Program-made: the position numbers and the translations under genes
The notes under the pieces: generated by a model
Told to the model about the DNA's origin: nothing
Database searches by the model: none
The model's input: the letters and a program-made list of their open reading frames with translations, nothing else
Origin: an uncultured Elusimicrobiales bacterium
Lineage (GTDB): Bacteria; Elusimicrobiota; Elusimicrobia; Elusimicrobiales; Elusimicrobiaceae
Assembly: GCA_944322775.1 (NCBI GenBank)
Contig: CALUQA010000092.1
Location: 1 to 11,160, forward strand
DNA length: 11,160 nt
Direction: 5' to 3'
Part shown: piece after piece, positions 1-6,431 of the stretch
How the letters are laid out: the number at the start of each line of letters is the position of its first letter
Position numbering within the stretch: the first letter of the stretch is position 1

Positions 1-1254
1 GATAAGCGGGAAATAAATGGTCGGCGCGTAAAAGCCATAGTCAAGCAGGCGTTTGGCAATGTCGGCCGTGCGTACGCCGTTCATTTTTTCTTTATTAAGC
101 GTCAGCACGCATTCGTGCATGCAGGGCACGTCAAAAAACGCGGGGAAACAGTCTTTTAAGCACACCCGCACATAATTGGCGTTAAGCACGGCGTTTTCGG
201 CCACTTCTTTCAGCGTGGCCGCGTCGTACTGGCGCAAGAAGCAATAGGCCCGCACGCAAACGGCAATATTGCCGTAAAAAGCCTTCATGCGGCCCAGGCT
301 TTTGGGCAATTTTTCGTTTAACACATATTTGCCGTTTTTCTTTTCCACCAAGGGTTTGGGCAAAAACGGAGCCAGCTTTTCCGTTGCTCCCACCGGCCCG
401 GACCCCGGCCCCCCGCCGCCATGCGGGGCGGCAAAGGTTTTGTGCAGGTTTAAGTGCATTAAATCGGCGCCCAAATCGGCCGGTTTAACGACGCCTATCA
501 GCGCGTTAAAATTGGCCCCGTCCATATAAAACAATGCGCCGGCCGCATGCACCATATCGGCAATTTCGCGAATGTCTTTTTCAAAAAGCCCCACCGTATT
601 GGGCACGGTCAGCATGACCACGGCCGTTCTTTCCGACAAGGCGTTTTTAAGCGCTTCTTTGTCCACGCAGCCGTCGGGGCCGGACTTGATGTTTACCACC
701 GTGTAGCCTGCCATGTGCGACGTAGCGGGGTTGGTGCCGTGGGCGGTGTCCGGCACGATGACTTCGGTGCGTTTTTTGTCTTTCTTTGCGTCAAAATAAG
801 CACGCGCGGTCAAAATGCCCGTCAGCTCCCCTTGGGCGCCGGCCGCCGGCTGCAACGTAAACGCGGCAAGGCCCGTAATCTCTTTAAGCATTTCCTGCAG
901 GTTGTATAAAATTTCCAGCGTGCCCTGTACGGCGTCTTCGGGCGCGAACGGATGGGCTTTGGCCAACGGTTCCAAAACGCTGAGCACATCGTAGGCTTTG
1001 GGGTTATACTTCATGGTGCAGGAGCCCAACGGATAGAAGTGACTGTCCAAGCAATAGTTCTGGCGGGAAAGGTTGGTAAAATGACGCACCACGTCCAGCT
1101 CACTCATTTGCGGCAGGCGCGGGCTGTGGCTGCGCAAATAGCGCGCCGGCACATATTGGTCCGGCGTGTTTTGCGGTTTTTCAAACCGAACGCCGCGGCG
1201 GCCCGGGCGGGATTTTTCTATGCTTAAGGCATTTTGTTTGATAATTTCCTGCAT
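1..1254 (-). CDS. gcvPB: Glycine dehydrogenase (decarboxylating) subunit 2, C-terminus cut by window edge
   Basis: This is the PLP-bearing half of the two-subunit P protein. With GcvPA it decarboxylates glycine and passes the aminomethyl group to lipoyl-GcvH in the cytoplasm. 418 codons are visible; the family is usually somewhat under 500 residues, so roughly the last 60-70 lie off the left edge. The conserved N-terminal stretch SHFYPLGSCTMKYNP is at residues 71-85. The cofactor motif LHKTFAAPHGGGGPG follows a GADLMHLN segment, and the Schiff-base lysine is Lys272 (codon 441-439). The start ATG at 1254-1252 is one base after the gcvPA stop. Its Shine-Dalgarno sequence (AGGGGG) lies in the last codons of gcvPA, so translation is probably coupled. 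I see no frameshift. The family assignment is firm. Confidence 0.97.
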   Translation of the reverse strand, partial: MQEIIKQNALSIEKSRPGRRGVRFEKPQNTPDQYVPARYLRSHSPRLPQMSELDVVRHFTNLSRQNYCLDSHFYPLGSCTMKYNPKAYDVLSVLEPLAKAHPFAPEDAVQGTLEILYNLQEMLKEITGLAAFTLQPAAGAQGELTGILTARAYFDAKKDKKRTEVIVPDTAHGTNPATSHMAGYTVVNIKSGPDGCVDKEALKNALSERTAVVMLTVPNTVGLFEKDIREIADMVHAAGALFYMDGANFNALIGVVKPADLGADLMHLNLHKTFAAPHGGGGPGSGPVGATEKLAPFLPKPLVEKKNGKYVLNEKLPKSLGRMKAFYGNIAVCVRAYCFLRQYDAATLKEVAENAVLNANYVRVCLKDCFPAFFDVPCMHECVLTLNKEKMNGVRTADIAKRLLDYGFYAPTIYFPLI

Positions 1255-1255
1255 A

Positions 1256-2578
1256 TTAAAACCCCCTCATGGCCTGCACGTATTTTTCCAAATCGGCCTG
1301 CGTTTTGGTTTCCGTCACGCATACCAGCAGGCAGTTTTGCCAGTCTTTGTTTACGCGGCCTAGGTCAAAGCCGGCAGCTATGCCTTTTTTGGCCAGTTTT
1401 TTAATGACTTGCTTGGCCGGAGTGTTTAACTCCAGCACAAACTCGTTAAAGAAAAGGCCGTCAAATTTTAATTTATGCCCGTCGGCCACCAATAAGTTTT
1501 TTAAGGTGTGGGCTTTTTCCAAATTCAGCTCCGCCACTTCGCGCAAGCCGGCGTAGCCCAAAAGCGTCAAATAAATCACCGCGTTCAGCGCGCACAAGGC
1601 TTGGTTGGAGCAAATGTTGGAAGCGGCCCGTTCGCGGCGGATATGCTGCTCGCGCGCCTGCAAGGTAAGCACAAAAGAGCGTTTGCCTTCTTTGTCTTTG
1701 GCAATGCCCACAATGCGCCCCGGCACCTGGCGGACATATTCTTTTTTGCAGGTAAAAATGCCCAGCCCCGGCCCGCCGAAACTCATGGCGTTGCCCAAAG
1801 GCTGCCCTTCGGCCACGGCAAAGTCGGCCCCGTATTGGCCCGGCGTATGCAGCACGCCAAGCGCCAAGGGTTTGGCTACCGACACCAGCAAAGCCCCCGC
1901 CCCGTGCACCAGCGCGCTGATGTCTTCCAGCGGTTCCAACTGGCCCAAAAAGTTCGGCCCCGCCACGGCAAAGCAGGAAACGTCCGCCGTCAGTTTTTCT
2001 TTCAGCGCGTTCAAGTCCACCGTGCCGTTTTTAAGGGGCACTTCTTCCAATTTTAAATTAGGGGTGTGTTTTAAATAGGTTTTAAGCACTTCTTTATAAT
2101 GCGGGTGCAAACCGGCGGAATACAAAATTTTGGTTTTGTTGTTCACACGCAAGGCGGCGGCGCAGGCTTCGGCCAAGGCGGTGGCGCCGTCGTAATGGGA
2201 AGCGCTGCACACGTCCATGTCAAACAGTTCGCAAATGCAGCTTTGAAATTCGTAAATGGTTTGCAGGGTGCCCTGGCTGGCTTCGGCCTGGTAGGGCGTA
2301 TAGGCGGTTAAAAATTCCCCGCGCGAGCTAAGCGCATTGACCGCGGCGGGAATAAAATGTTCTTCACAGCCGGCACCGATAAAATTTAAAAGGGGTTTGT
2401 TTTTGCCGGCCAGTTCATGAAAATGGGCCGTAAGGGCGTTTTCGTCCAAGGCGGGCGGCAAATGAAGCGCCGGATAGCGCACGTCCTGCGGGATTTGGGC
2501 AAACAAATCCTGCACGCAGGAAACGCCTATTTTTTGCAGCATTTCTTTTTTATCTTCGGGAGTATGGGGAATAAACAT
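1256..2578 (-). CDS. gcvPA: Glycine dehydrogenase (decarboxylating) subunit 1
   Basis: This is the N-terminal-type half of split P protein (440 residues, normal for the family). It forms the heteromeric decarboxylase with GcvPB and lacks the PLP lysine, as expected. Recognisable stretches are GRIVGIAKDKEGKRSFVLTL, then LQAREQHIRRERAASNICSN, both hallmark GDC-P sequences, and FIGAGCEEHFIPAAVNAL near the N-terminus. I chose the ATG at 2578 (protein begins MFIPHTPEDKKEML) because AGAGGAC lies just upstream and the family normally starts there. An in-frame ATG at 2629 would add 17 unconserved residues and run through the terminator hairpin. The gene sits between gcvH and gcvPB, but a terminator precedes it, so its expression may be lower than that of gcvT and gcvH. 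Confidence 0.96.
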   Translation of the reverse strand: MFIPHTPEDKKEMLQKIGVSCVQDLFAQIPQDVRYPALHLPPALDENALTAHFHELAGKNKPLLNFIGAGCEEHFIPAAVNALSSRGEFLTAYTPYQAEASQGTLQTIYEFQSCICELFDMDVCSASHYDGATALAEACAAALRVNNKTKILYSAGLHPHYKEVLKTYLKHTPNLKLEEVPLKNGTVDLNALKEKLTADVSCFAVAGPNFLGQLEPLEDISALVHGAGALLVSVAKPLALGVLHTPGQYGADFAVAEGQPLGNAMSFGGPGLGIFTCKKEYVRQVPGRIVGIAKDKEGKRSFVLTLQAREQHIRRERAASNICSNQALCALNAVIYLTLLGYAGLREVAELNLEKAHTLKNLLVADGHKLKFDGLFFNEFVLELNTPAKQVIKKLAKKGIAAGFDLGRVNKDWQNCLLVCVTETKTQADLEKYVQAMRGF

Positions 2579-2593
2579 AAAAGTCCTCTGGTT

Positions 2594-2621
2594 AAAAATC
2601 CCCCGCCGCAGGGCGGGGGAT
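2594..2621 (-). terminator. Intrinsic terminator inside the gcv operon
   Basis: A perfect 10-bp stem (ATCCCCCGCC, 2598-2607, with 2612-2621) has a 4-base loop GCAG. On the minus strand it is followed by five U (2598-2594). It lies 10 bases after the gcvH stop and ends 15 bases before the gcvPA start, so it would stop part of the transcripts entering gcvPA. The structure is read directly from the sequence; the strength of termination is inferred. Confidence 0.8.
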
Positions 2622-2630
2622 AAAAGCAAA

Positions 2631-3011
2631 TTACTGACCGATGGTTTGTTTGTAGGCGCTCAAATCCATCAGGGCTTCATATTCGGCCGGAGCCGTGGAT
2701 TTGATTTTGAACAGCCAGCCGTTGCCGTGGGCTTCGCGGTTGACCAAGCCGGGGTCGGTTTTTAAAGCTTCGTTGACTTCCACCACTTCGCCGCTGACGG
2801 GGGCATAAATTTCGCTGGCGGATTTGACGGACTCAATCACGCAGCAGTTCTGCCCCGCGGTGACCTGTTGGCCCACTTTGGGCAAATCCACAAACACGAT
2901 ATCGCCGACTTCCTGCTGGGCGTGGTCGCTGATGCCCACGGTGGCAATGTCGCCTTCCATATGGGCCCATTCGTGGGTTTTGGCATATTTGCTGTTTTCT
3001 GCGTTGTGCAT
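2631..3011 (-). CDS. gcvH: Glycine cleavage system H protein (lipoyl carrier)
   Basis: This small cytoplasmic protein (126 residues, typical length) carries the aminomethyl intermediate on a lipoyl arm between P, T and L proteins. The lipoylation motif ESVKSASEIYAPVSGE is intact, with the modified lysine at Lys63. YAKTHEW at the N-terminus, ATVGISDHAQQEVGDIVFVDLP, and NREAHGNGWLFKIK near the C-terminus are classic GcvH segments. The ATG at 3011 has a strong AAAGGAG 6 bases upstream. The gene follows gcvT by a 22-base gap, so the two are almost certainly cotranscribed. The lipoylating enzymes are not in this window. Confidence 0.98.
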   Translation of the reverse strand: MHNAENSKYAKTHEWAHMEGDIATVGISDHAQQEVGDIVFVDLPKVGQQVTAGQNCCVIESVKSASEIYAPVSGEVVEVNEALKTDPGLVNREAHGNGWLFKIKSTAPAEYEALMDLSAYKQTIGQ

Positions 3012-3033
3012 AAAATTCTCCTTTGACTAAATG

Positions 3034-4113
3034 TTATACCCGATTTTTATAAAACGGTGTTTTTACTTTCTTGGCCGGTATTCTGCGGCCGTGCACTTCT
3101 ATTTCCACTTCCGCTGCATCTTCCAAATCCGTATCGGCATAGCCCACGGCAATGCCTTTAAAAAGCGGGGAATAGGTGCCGCTGGTCAGCACGCCCACCT
3201 CGGCCCCGTTTTTAAACACTTTGCACCCGCCGCGCGGCACGCCTGCCCCTGTGAGCACAAAGCCCGTCAGGCGGCGCTTAAGCCCGGCGGCTTTTTGCGC
3301 GGCCAAGGCTTCTTTGCCGATAAAATCTTCTTTATTTAATTTTACCACCCATCCGCAGGCGGCCTCATAGGGGGTTTGGCTTCCGTCGGCATCTGTGCCG
3401 TTAAGCAGGTATCCCGCTTCCAGGCGCAGCACGTCGCGCGCGCCCAAGCCACAGGGTTTGACGCCCGCTTTAAGCAGTGCGTCCCACACTTTAACGATAG
3501 CTTCGGGGCTGGCCATAATTTCCACCCCGTCTTCACCGGTGTAGCCGGTGCGCGTCACATAGGCGGGTGCCCCAAAAAGGGTAATTTCTTTAATGGTAAA
3601 GCGCGCCATATCCTGCACGCCCTCTATCAGCTTGGCCGCATGCGCCAAGGCACGGGGGCCCTGCAAGGCAATCATGCCCCAATGGGCGCTGTCGTCTGTC
3701 ACGGTGACGTTAAATTTGGCGGCATGCTTTTTAAACCAAGCCACGTCGGTATCCACACAGGCGGCATTGACCACCACCAAAAATTTTTCGGGCGTTAAAC
3801 AAAAGGAAATCGCGTCGTCAATAATGCAGCCTTTTTCGTTTACGATGTGGGAATACGTGCCGGCCCCGGGCGTATTTTTAATATTATTGGTGTTTACGTA
3901 TTGCAAAAAGGCCCAGGCGTCTTGGCCTTCCACAAACACCTGGCCCATGTGTGACACGTCAAACATGCCGGCGCCTTCGCGCACGGCCTTGTGTTCAGCC
4001 AAAATGCTTTCAAACTGTACGGGCAAAAGCCACCCGTGGAAATCCACCATCTTTGCTCCGGCGGCTTGACAGGCGGCGCAGAGCGGGGTTTTTTTGAGGT
4101 TGTCTTGGGTCAC
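3034..4113 (-). CDS. gcvT: Glycine cleavage system T protein (aminomethyltransferase)
   Basis: The T protein takes the aminomethyl group from GcvH, releases ammonia and makes 5,10-methylene-tetrahydrofolate (359 residues, normal length). Conserved pieces include FDVSHMGQ, GCIIDDAISFCL (the folate-site Asp region), YTGEDGVEI, RDVLRLEAGYLLNG and, in the C-terminal barrel domain, YSPLFKGIAVGYA. The start is a GTG at 4113 preceded by GGAGGAA at 5-base spacing. A GTG at 4134 is also in frame, but it has no Shine-Dalgarno sequence and lies upstream of the predicted transcription start, so I reject it. This is the first gene of the operon gcvT-gcvH-gcvPA-gcvPB and is divergent from the metallopeptidase gene. 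Confidence 0.96.
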   Translation of the reverse strand: MTQDNLKKTPLCAACQAAGAKMVDFHGWLLPVQFESILAEHKAVREGAGMFDVSHMGQVFVEGQDAWAFLQYVNTNNIKNTPGAGTYSHIVNEKGCIIDDAISFCLTPEKFLVVVNAACVDTDVAWFKKHAAKFNVTVTDDSAHWGMIALQGPRALAHAAKLIEGVQDMARFTIKEITLFGAPAYVTRTGYTGEDGVEIMASPEAIVKVWDALLKAGVKPCGLGARDVLRLEAGYLLNGTDADGSQTPYEAACGWVVKLNKEDFIGKEALAAQKAAGLKRRLTGFVLTGAGVPRGGCKVFKNGAEVGVLTSGTYSPLFKGIAVGYADTDLEDAAEVEIEVHGRRIPAKKVKTPFYKNRV

Positions 4114-4135
4114 GGTTTCCTCCAAATATAGCACT

Positions 4136-4166
4136 ATTGTATAAAATATTCTTCCGTTTTAAACAA
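4136..4166 (-). promoter_or_regulatory. Probable promoter of the gcv operon
   Basis: On the minus strand, TTGTTT (4166-4161) is followed after 17 bases by TATACA, or after 19 by TACAAT (4141-4136). Transcription would begin near 4129, leaving a leader of about 16 bases that holds only the GGAGGAA ribosome site. That is too short for a glycine riboswitch, and no such structure fits the 107-base gap to the divergent gene. Confidence 0.5.
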
Positions 4167-4205
4167 GGGCTTTGGTCCCGCGCCCCCGCGCCGGGCAGGG
4201 CAAAT

Positions 4206-4214
4206 TGATATAAT
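4206..4214 (+). promoter_or_regulatory. Extended -10 promoter for the metallopeptidase, leaderless type
   Basis: TGATATAAT is a perfect TATAAT (4209-4214) with an extended TGN. Exactly six bases separate the hexamer from the ATG at 4221, so with usual sigma-70 geometry the A of the start codon is +1. There is no Shine-Dalgarno sequence and no good -35 element; the expected place is a GC-rich tract. Confidence 0.7.
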
Positions 4215-4220
4215 ACTTGT

Positions 4221-4928
4221 ATGAGCGATACGCAAACCGTCATCAGCGACGTAAAACTTTTTATTGAGCGGCTTAAAAAAGAGCTGCCGGAAGTGTTTGG
4301 CGGCCCGACCGAAAATGCCGAAACCGAAGCGGGCAAAATCCTTTATGAAGGCAAACTCTATCCCGCGCGCATTCATGTAACCCCCGACCAGGAAGAAGGG
4401 GTGGATTTCAACGGCAGCGCTTTTGATATTTATTTGCAAGCCCCGCAGGCAGACGCCAATGCCCTGGCCGACCAGTGGCTTAGAAACAAAGCCAACGAAG
4501 TGCTGAAAGCCAAAACGGCCGAATGGGCGCAAAAAATGGGCGTGCAATACAACAACATTACCATTAAAAATCAACAATCGCTCTGGGCCAGTTGCTCGGC
4601 CAAAAAGAATATCAATTATACCTATCACATCATCAAAATGCCCACGGCCATACGGGACTATTTAATTGTGCATGAACTTTCGCACCTGGTGCACATGAAC
4701 CATGGCGCGGAATATTGGCAGTTGGTGGCGCAGTATTGCCCCGACTATAAAGCCCACCGCCGCTGGCTTAACGACAACCGCGGGGCCGTGTTTGCCGCGC
4801 TGGACCTGAAATATACGCCGCAGGCAGACAATGCCGCACCTGCCGCCGAACAAGTGCCTGCGCCGCAAGAAGCGCAAGCACAAACGGGAACACAGCCGCA
4901 GGCAGAACAAACACCCAAAGAAAATTAA
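4221..4928 (+). CDS. YgjP-type (DUF45, M48-like) zinc metallopeptidase domain protein
   Basis: Cytoplasmic protein of 235 residues with no signal peptide. The zinc site is HELSH at residues 151-155, with a third ligand probably His161 in the following MNHGAEYWQLV segment. The preceding ITIKNQQSLWASCSAKKNINY and LIVHELSH match the YgjP/DUF45 pattern. Family members are predicted metal-dependent peptidases; the E. coli homologue has also been reported to have nucleotide pyrophosphatase activity, so the natural substrate is open. Residues 1-75 would hold the less conserved N-terminal strands. Residues 200-235 form an unusual Gln/Ala/Pro-rich tail that is probably disordered. The gene stands alone on the plus strand, divergent from gcvT, and appears leaderless. 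ATG 4221 is the only sensible start. Confidence 0.9.
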   Translation: MSDTQTVISDVKLFIERLKKELPEVFGGPTENAETEAGKILYEGKLYPARIHVTPDQEEGVDFNGSAFDIYLQAPQADANALADQWLRNKANEVLKAKTAEWAQKMGVQYNNITIKNQQSLWASCSAKKNINYTYHIIKMPTAIRDYLIVHELSHLVHMNHGAEYWQLVAQYCPDYKAHRRWLNDNRGAVFAALDLKYTPQADNAAPAAEQVPAPQEAQAQTGTQPQAEQTPKEN

Positions 4929-4938
4929 TTTAATCAGC

Positions 4939-4972
4939 AAAAAATCGCCGGTTTGCAGACCGGCGGTTTTTT
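4939..4972. terminator. Bidirectional terminator between convergent genes
   Basis: The stem CGCCGGT (4946-4952) pairs with ACCGGCG (4959-4965) around a 6-base loop. Six T follow on the plus strand (4967-4972) and six A precede (4939-4944), giving a U-run in both directions. It lies between the stops of the metallopeptidase gene (4928) and the nitroreductase-family gene (4983), serving both. Confidence 0.85.
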
Positions 4973-4982
4973 AACGTTTGTT

Positions 4983-5627
4983 TTATTTGGAAGGCGTATT
5001 TTCTTCTTTTTCTTGAACAGGTATTTGCGGCTTTTTATCGGCGGGTTTGTTTTTAAAATATCCCACGGGCTGGTTTAAAATTACTTTTTGTCCTTTGCCC
5101 AGCTTAAGCGCTTTGGCCAGGGCTTCCGCGTCCATAGAGCCGCGCGTGACGGTGGCCAGCCCCACGCCCGCGCAAAACAAATAAATATTTTGCGACACAA
5201 TCCCCGCGTCTATCGGCGCGTAGGCGGTGTCTTCCTTTGCCACCAGCAAAAGCACCACGGGTGCTTCTTTGACAGGGCGCACGTCCTGCGCGGCCACCGG
5301 CAAAAGCATATGTGCAGAAGCATTATAGCGGTACACGCCTTCTTCAAACGCGGCGTAGACTTCTATGTCCTGGCGGTTTAAGGCGGAAGGCGCAGTGCGT
5401 TTGCCGTCCGGGCGGTTGACGCCGTTGGCGGCCCAAAGCAGGTCCGACAGGTCCCGCAGGGAAAGTTTTTCAGGCGCAAATTCCCGCGTGGATTTACGGT
5501 CCGCCAGCGCCTGCATGACGGCCGTGCCGCGCGTTTTGTCTGGCGGCAGCAGCTCCAGCACCGGCAAGGAAGCCGCCTGCATGCCCGCTGCACAAAACAG
5601 CAAAATCAGTAACCCTATATATTTCAT
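4983..5627 (-). CDS. Secreted SagB/ThcOx-type nitroreductase-family flavoprotein
   Basis: This is an FMN-dependent oxidoreductase fold of 214 residues with an N-terminal signal peptide (MKYIGLLILLFCAAGMQAA, cleavage probably after Ala19), so it acts outside the cytoplasm. RKSTREF at 44-50 is the usual phosphate-binding start of the fold. LSDLLWAANGVNR, KRTAPSALNRQDIEVYA, DAGIVSQNIYLFCAGVGLATV in two overlapping parts (140-160), and NQPVGY near the end are diagnostic of the SagB-like branch. The last 20 residues are a charged Lys/Glu/Pro tail. Despite the family name there are no cyclodehydratase or precursor-peptide genes nearby, so a link to peptide modification is not supported. The substrate is unknown. 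The ATG at 5627 has AAGGAGG upstream; the longer frame to 5762 crosses a terminator. Confidence 0.88.
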   Translation of the reverse strand: MKYIGLLILLFCAAGMQAASLPVLELLPPDKTRGTAVMQALADRKSTREFAPEKLSLRDLSDLLWAANGVNRPDGKRTAPSALNRQDIEVYAAFEEGVYRYNASAHMLLPVAAQDVRPVKEAPVVLLLVAKEDTAYAPIDAGIVSQNIYLFCAGVGLATVTRGSMDAEALAKALKLGKGQKVILNQPVGYFKNKPADKKPQIPVQEKEENTPSK

Positions 5628-5652
5628 GTTTCCTCCTTTGTGTTTACGTGCT

Positions 5653-5661
5653 ATTGTAACA
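5653..5661 (-). promoter_or_regulatory. Extended -10 promoter of the nitroreductase-family gene
   Basis: TGTTACAAT (5661-5653, minus strand) is an extended -10. The transcript would start near 5646 and have a short leader of about 19 bases containing AAGGAGG. No clear -35 is present (TTGTGG at 19-base spacing is weak). The promoter begins about 30 bases past the terminator of the upstream gene, so the gene has its own transcript. Confidence 0.6.
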
Positions 5662-5686
5662 AAAATAAACCGCTCTTCCACAAGAC

Positions 5687-5720
5687 AATAAAAACGCCGC
5701 ACCCGAAATGAGTGCGGCGT
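5687..5720 (-). terminator. Intrinsic terminator of the small secreted-protein gene
   Basis: A perfect 9-bp stem, ACGCCGCAC (5694-5702) with GTGCGGCGT (5712-5720), has a 9-base loop. On the minus strand it is followed by UUUUUAUU. It lies 76 bases past the stop at 5796 and isolates that gene from the nitroreductase-family gene. Confidence 0.8.
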
Positions 5721-5795
5721 ATTATTCCCATTTGTAGTGCAGTTCCCCATGTGTTTGCACACATCTGCACCGATTTACCCCATGACTCTTTTGCG

Positions 5796-6248
5796 TTAAG
5801 GCAACGCAAAAACCACAAAATCTTTTACTTTGCCCAAAAACTGTTTTAACACCTGCGGTTTGTTTTCTGTGGCGGAAGACAAAACCGCCTGTTTAAGGCT
5901 GATTTTCTGTTCGCCCTTTACCGGAGCATAAAAACATGCGGCGGAAGCAAACACTTTTCCTTCCTGCACCACGGCACCGCAAGAAGTGGTTACGTCTTCA
6001 CAGGTCCACGGTTTGCTCACGCGAACCCGCTTGCCGTTGCCGCGGCTGCGGGAAACATACATTTCGCAACGCTGCCAGGTGGTGTTAAGCGTATATCCCC
6101 CCCAGTTGCTGGCTTTTTGCGCGGCGAGGGCTTCTTTTTGGCTTTGGGCGGCCACGGCGTTGGCTTTTTCCTGCACGGTGGAGGCCCAGGCAAAAGAAGC
6201 GCTAAATAACAACGACACAAACAAAAGCATGTTAAGGCTGTTTTTCAT
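5796..6248 (-). CDS. Small secreted protein of unknown function, trypsin-like segment without catalytic His
   Basis: The protein has 150 residues and a clear signal peptide (cleavage likely after Ala22, in SFAWA). Mature residues 23-50 are Ala/Gln/Lys-rich and probably helical. The core holds four cysteines (61, 83, 90, 105), enough for two disulfides in an oxidising compartment. Residues 90-105, CGAVVQEGKVFASAAC, resemble the strand of trypsin-fold proteases that ends in S-A-A-H-C, but the His is absent. The region that would hold Asp and Ser is not recognisable, so it is not an active protease of that kind. This likeness is suggestive only. The start ATG at 6248 has GAGGAGAA upstream; an ATG at 6302 lies upstream of the promoter and is rejected. 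The gene has its own promoter, operator-like repeats and terminator. I do not recognise the family. Confidence 0.8.
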   Translation of the reverse strand: MKNSLNMLLFVSLLFSASFAWASTVQEKANAVAAQSQKEALAAQKASNWGGYTLNTTWQRCEMYVSRSRGNGKRVRVSKPWTCEDVTTSCGAVVQEGKVFASAACFYAPVKGEQKISLKQAVLSSATENKPQVLKQFLGKVKDFVVFALP

Positions 6249-6272
6249 GTTTGGTTTTCTCCTCACATAAAG

Positions 6273-6302
6273 ATTATAGCAAAAGTTAGGTATAACTAAC
6301 AA
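6273..6302 (-). promoter_or_regulatory. Promoter of the small secreted-protein gene
   Basis: On the minus strand TTGTTA (6302-6297), an 18-base spacer and TATAAT (6278-6273) preceded by TGC give a strong extended -10 promoter. The start would be near 6266, with GAGGAG just after it. The spacer and -35 overlap one arm of the inverted repeat at 6282-6299, so a bound protein there should block RNA polymerase. Confidence 0.75.
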
Positions 6303-6326
6303 ATATTTTTAGTTTTGCCTAACTTT
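6282..6326. repeat. Paired 18-bp inverted repeats, likely operator
   Basis: Arm one is AAAGTTAGGTATAACTAA (6282-6299). Arm two (6309-6326), read on the minus strand, is AAAGTTAGGCAAAACTAA. They match at 16 of 18 bases in inverted orientation with a 9-base spacer. Arm one is itself a dyad (AGTTA-GGTA-TAACT), and arm two a slightly broken one (AGTTA-GGCA-AAACT). The inner arm covers the -35/spacer region of the promoter. This looks like two binding sites for a dimeric regulator, which I cannot name. Confidence 0.7.
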
Positions 6327-6431
6327 CAAGAGGGCTTCTTCTAAAAAACCAATTTCAGATTTTTGCCGGCATGATAAAAATCCCTTTACATGCAATAACG
6401 CAAAGGAGCCCACATAAACTAAAATAAGGAA

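Noticed and set aside
1508..2056. Long plus-strand reading frame opposite gcvPA
   Set aside because: It is antisense to a firmly identified gene, has no ribosome site or promoter, and its translation is of low complexity (His, Arg, Gln and Phe-rich), as expected for a shadow frame.
4114..4220. Possible glycine riboswitch before gcvT
   Set aside because: The predicted transcript leader is only about 16 bases and the whole divergent gap is 107 bases; no aptamer-like pairing is visible.
5577..5627. Lipoprotein signal in the nitroreductase-family protein (Cys12)
   Set aside because: The residue before the cysteine is Phe and the lipobox pattern is not met; signal peptidase I cleavage after QAA fits better.
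5628..5762. N-terminal extension of the nitroreductase-family gene to an ATG at 5762
   Set aside because: It would run through a terminator and past the gene's promoter, and would place 45 extra residues before a perfect signal peptide with a strong ribosome site.
6358..6382. Hairpin GATTTTT/AAAAATC with an 11-base loop after the chrA pair
   Set aside because: The stem is AT-only apart from one pair and the nearest U-run is well downstream, so I do not call it a terminator, although the pair has no other obvious one.
6371..6427. 18-codon plus-strand reading frame in the gap after the chrA pair
   Set aside because: No ribosome site, no promoter and no recognisable peptide; such short frames occur by chance.
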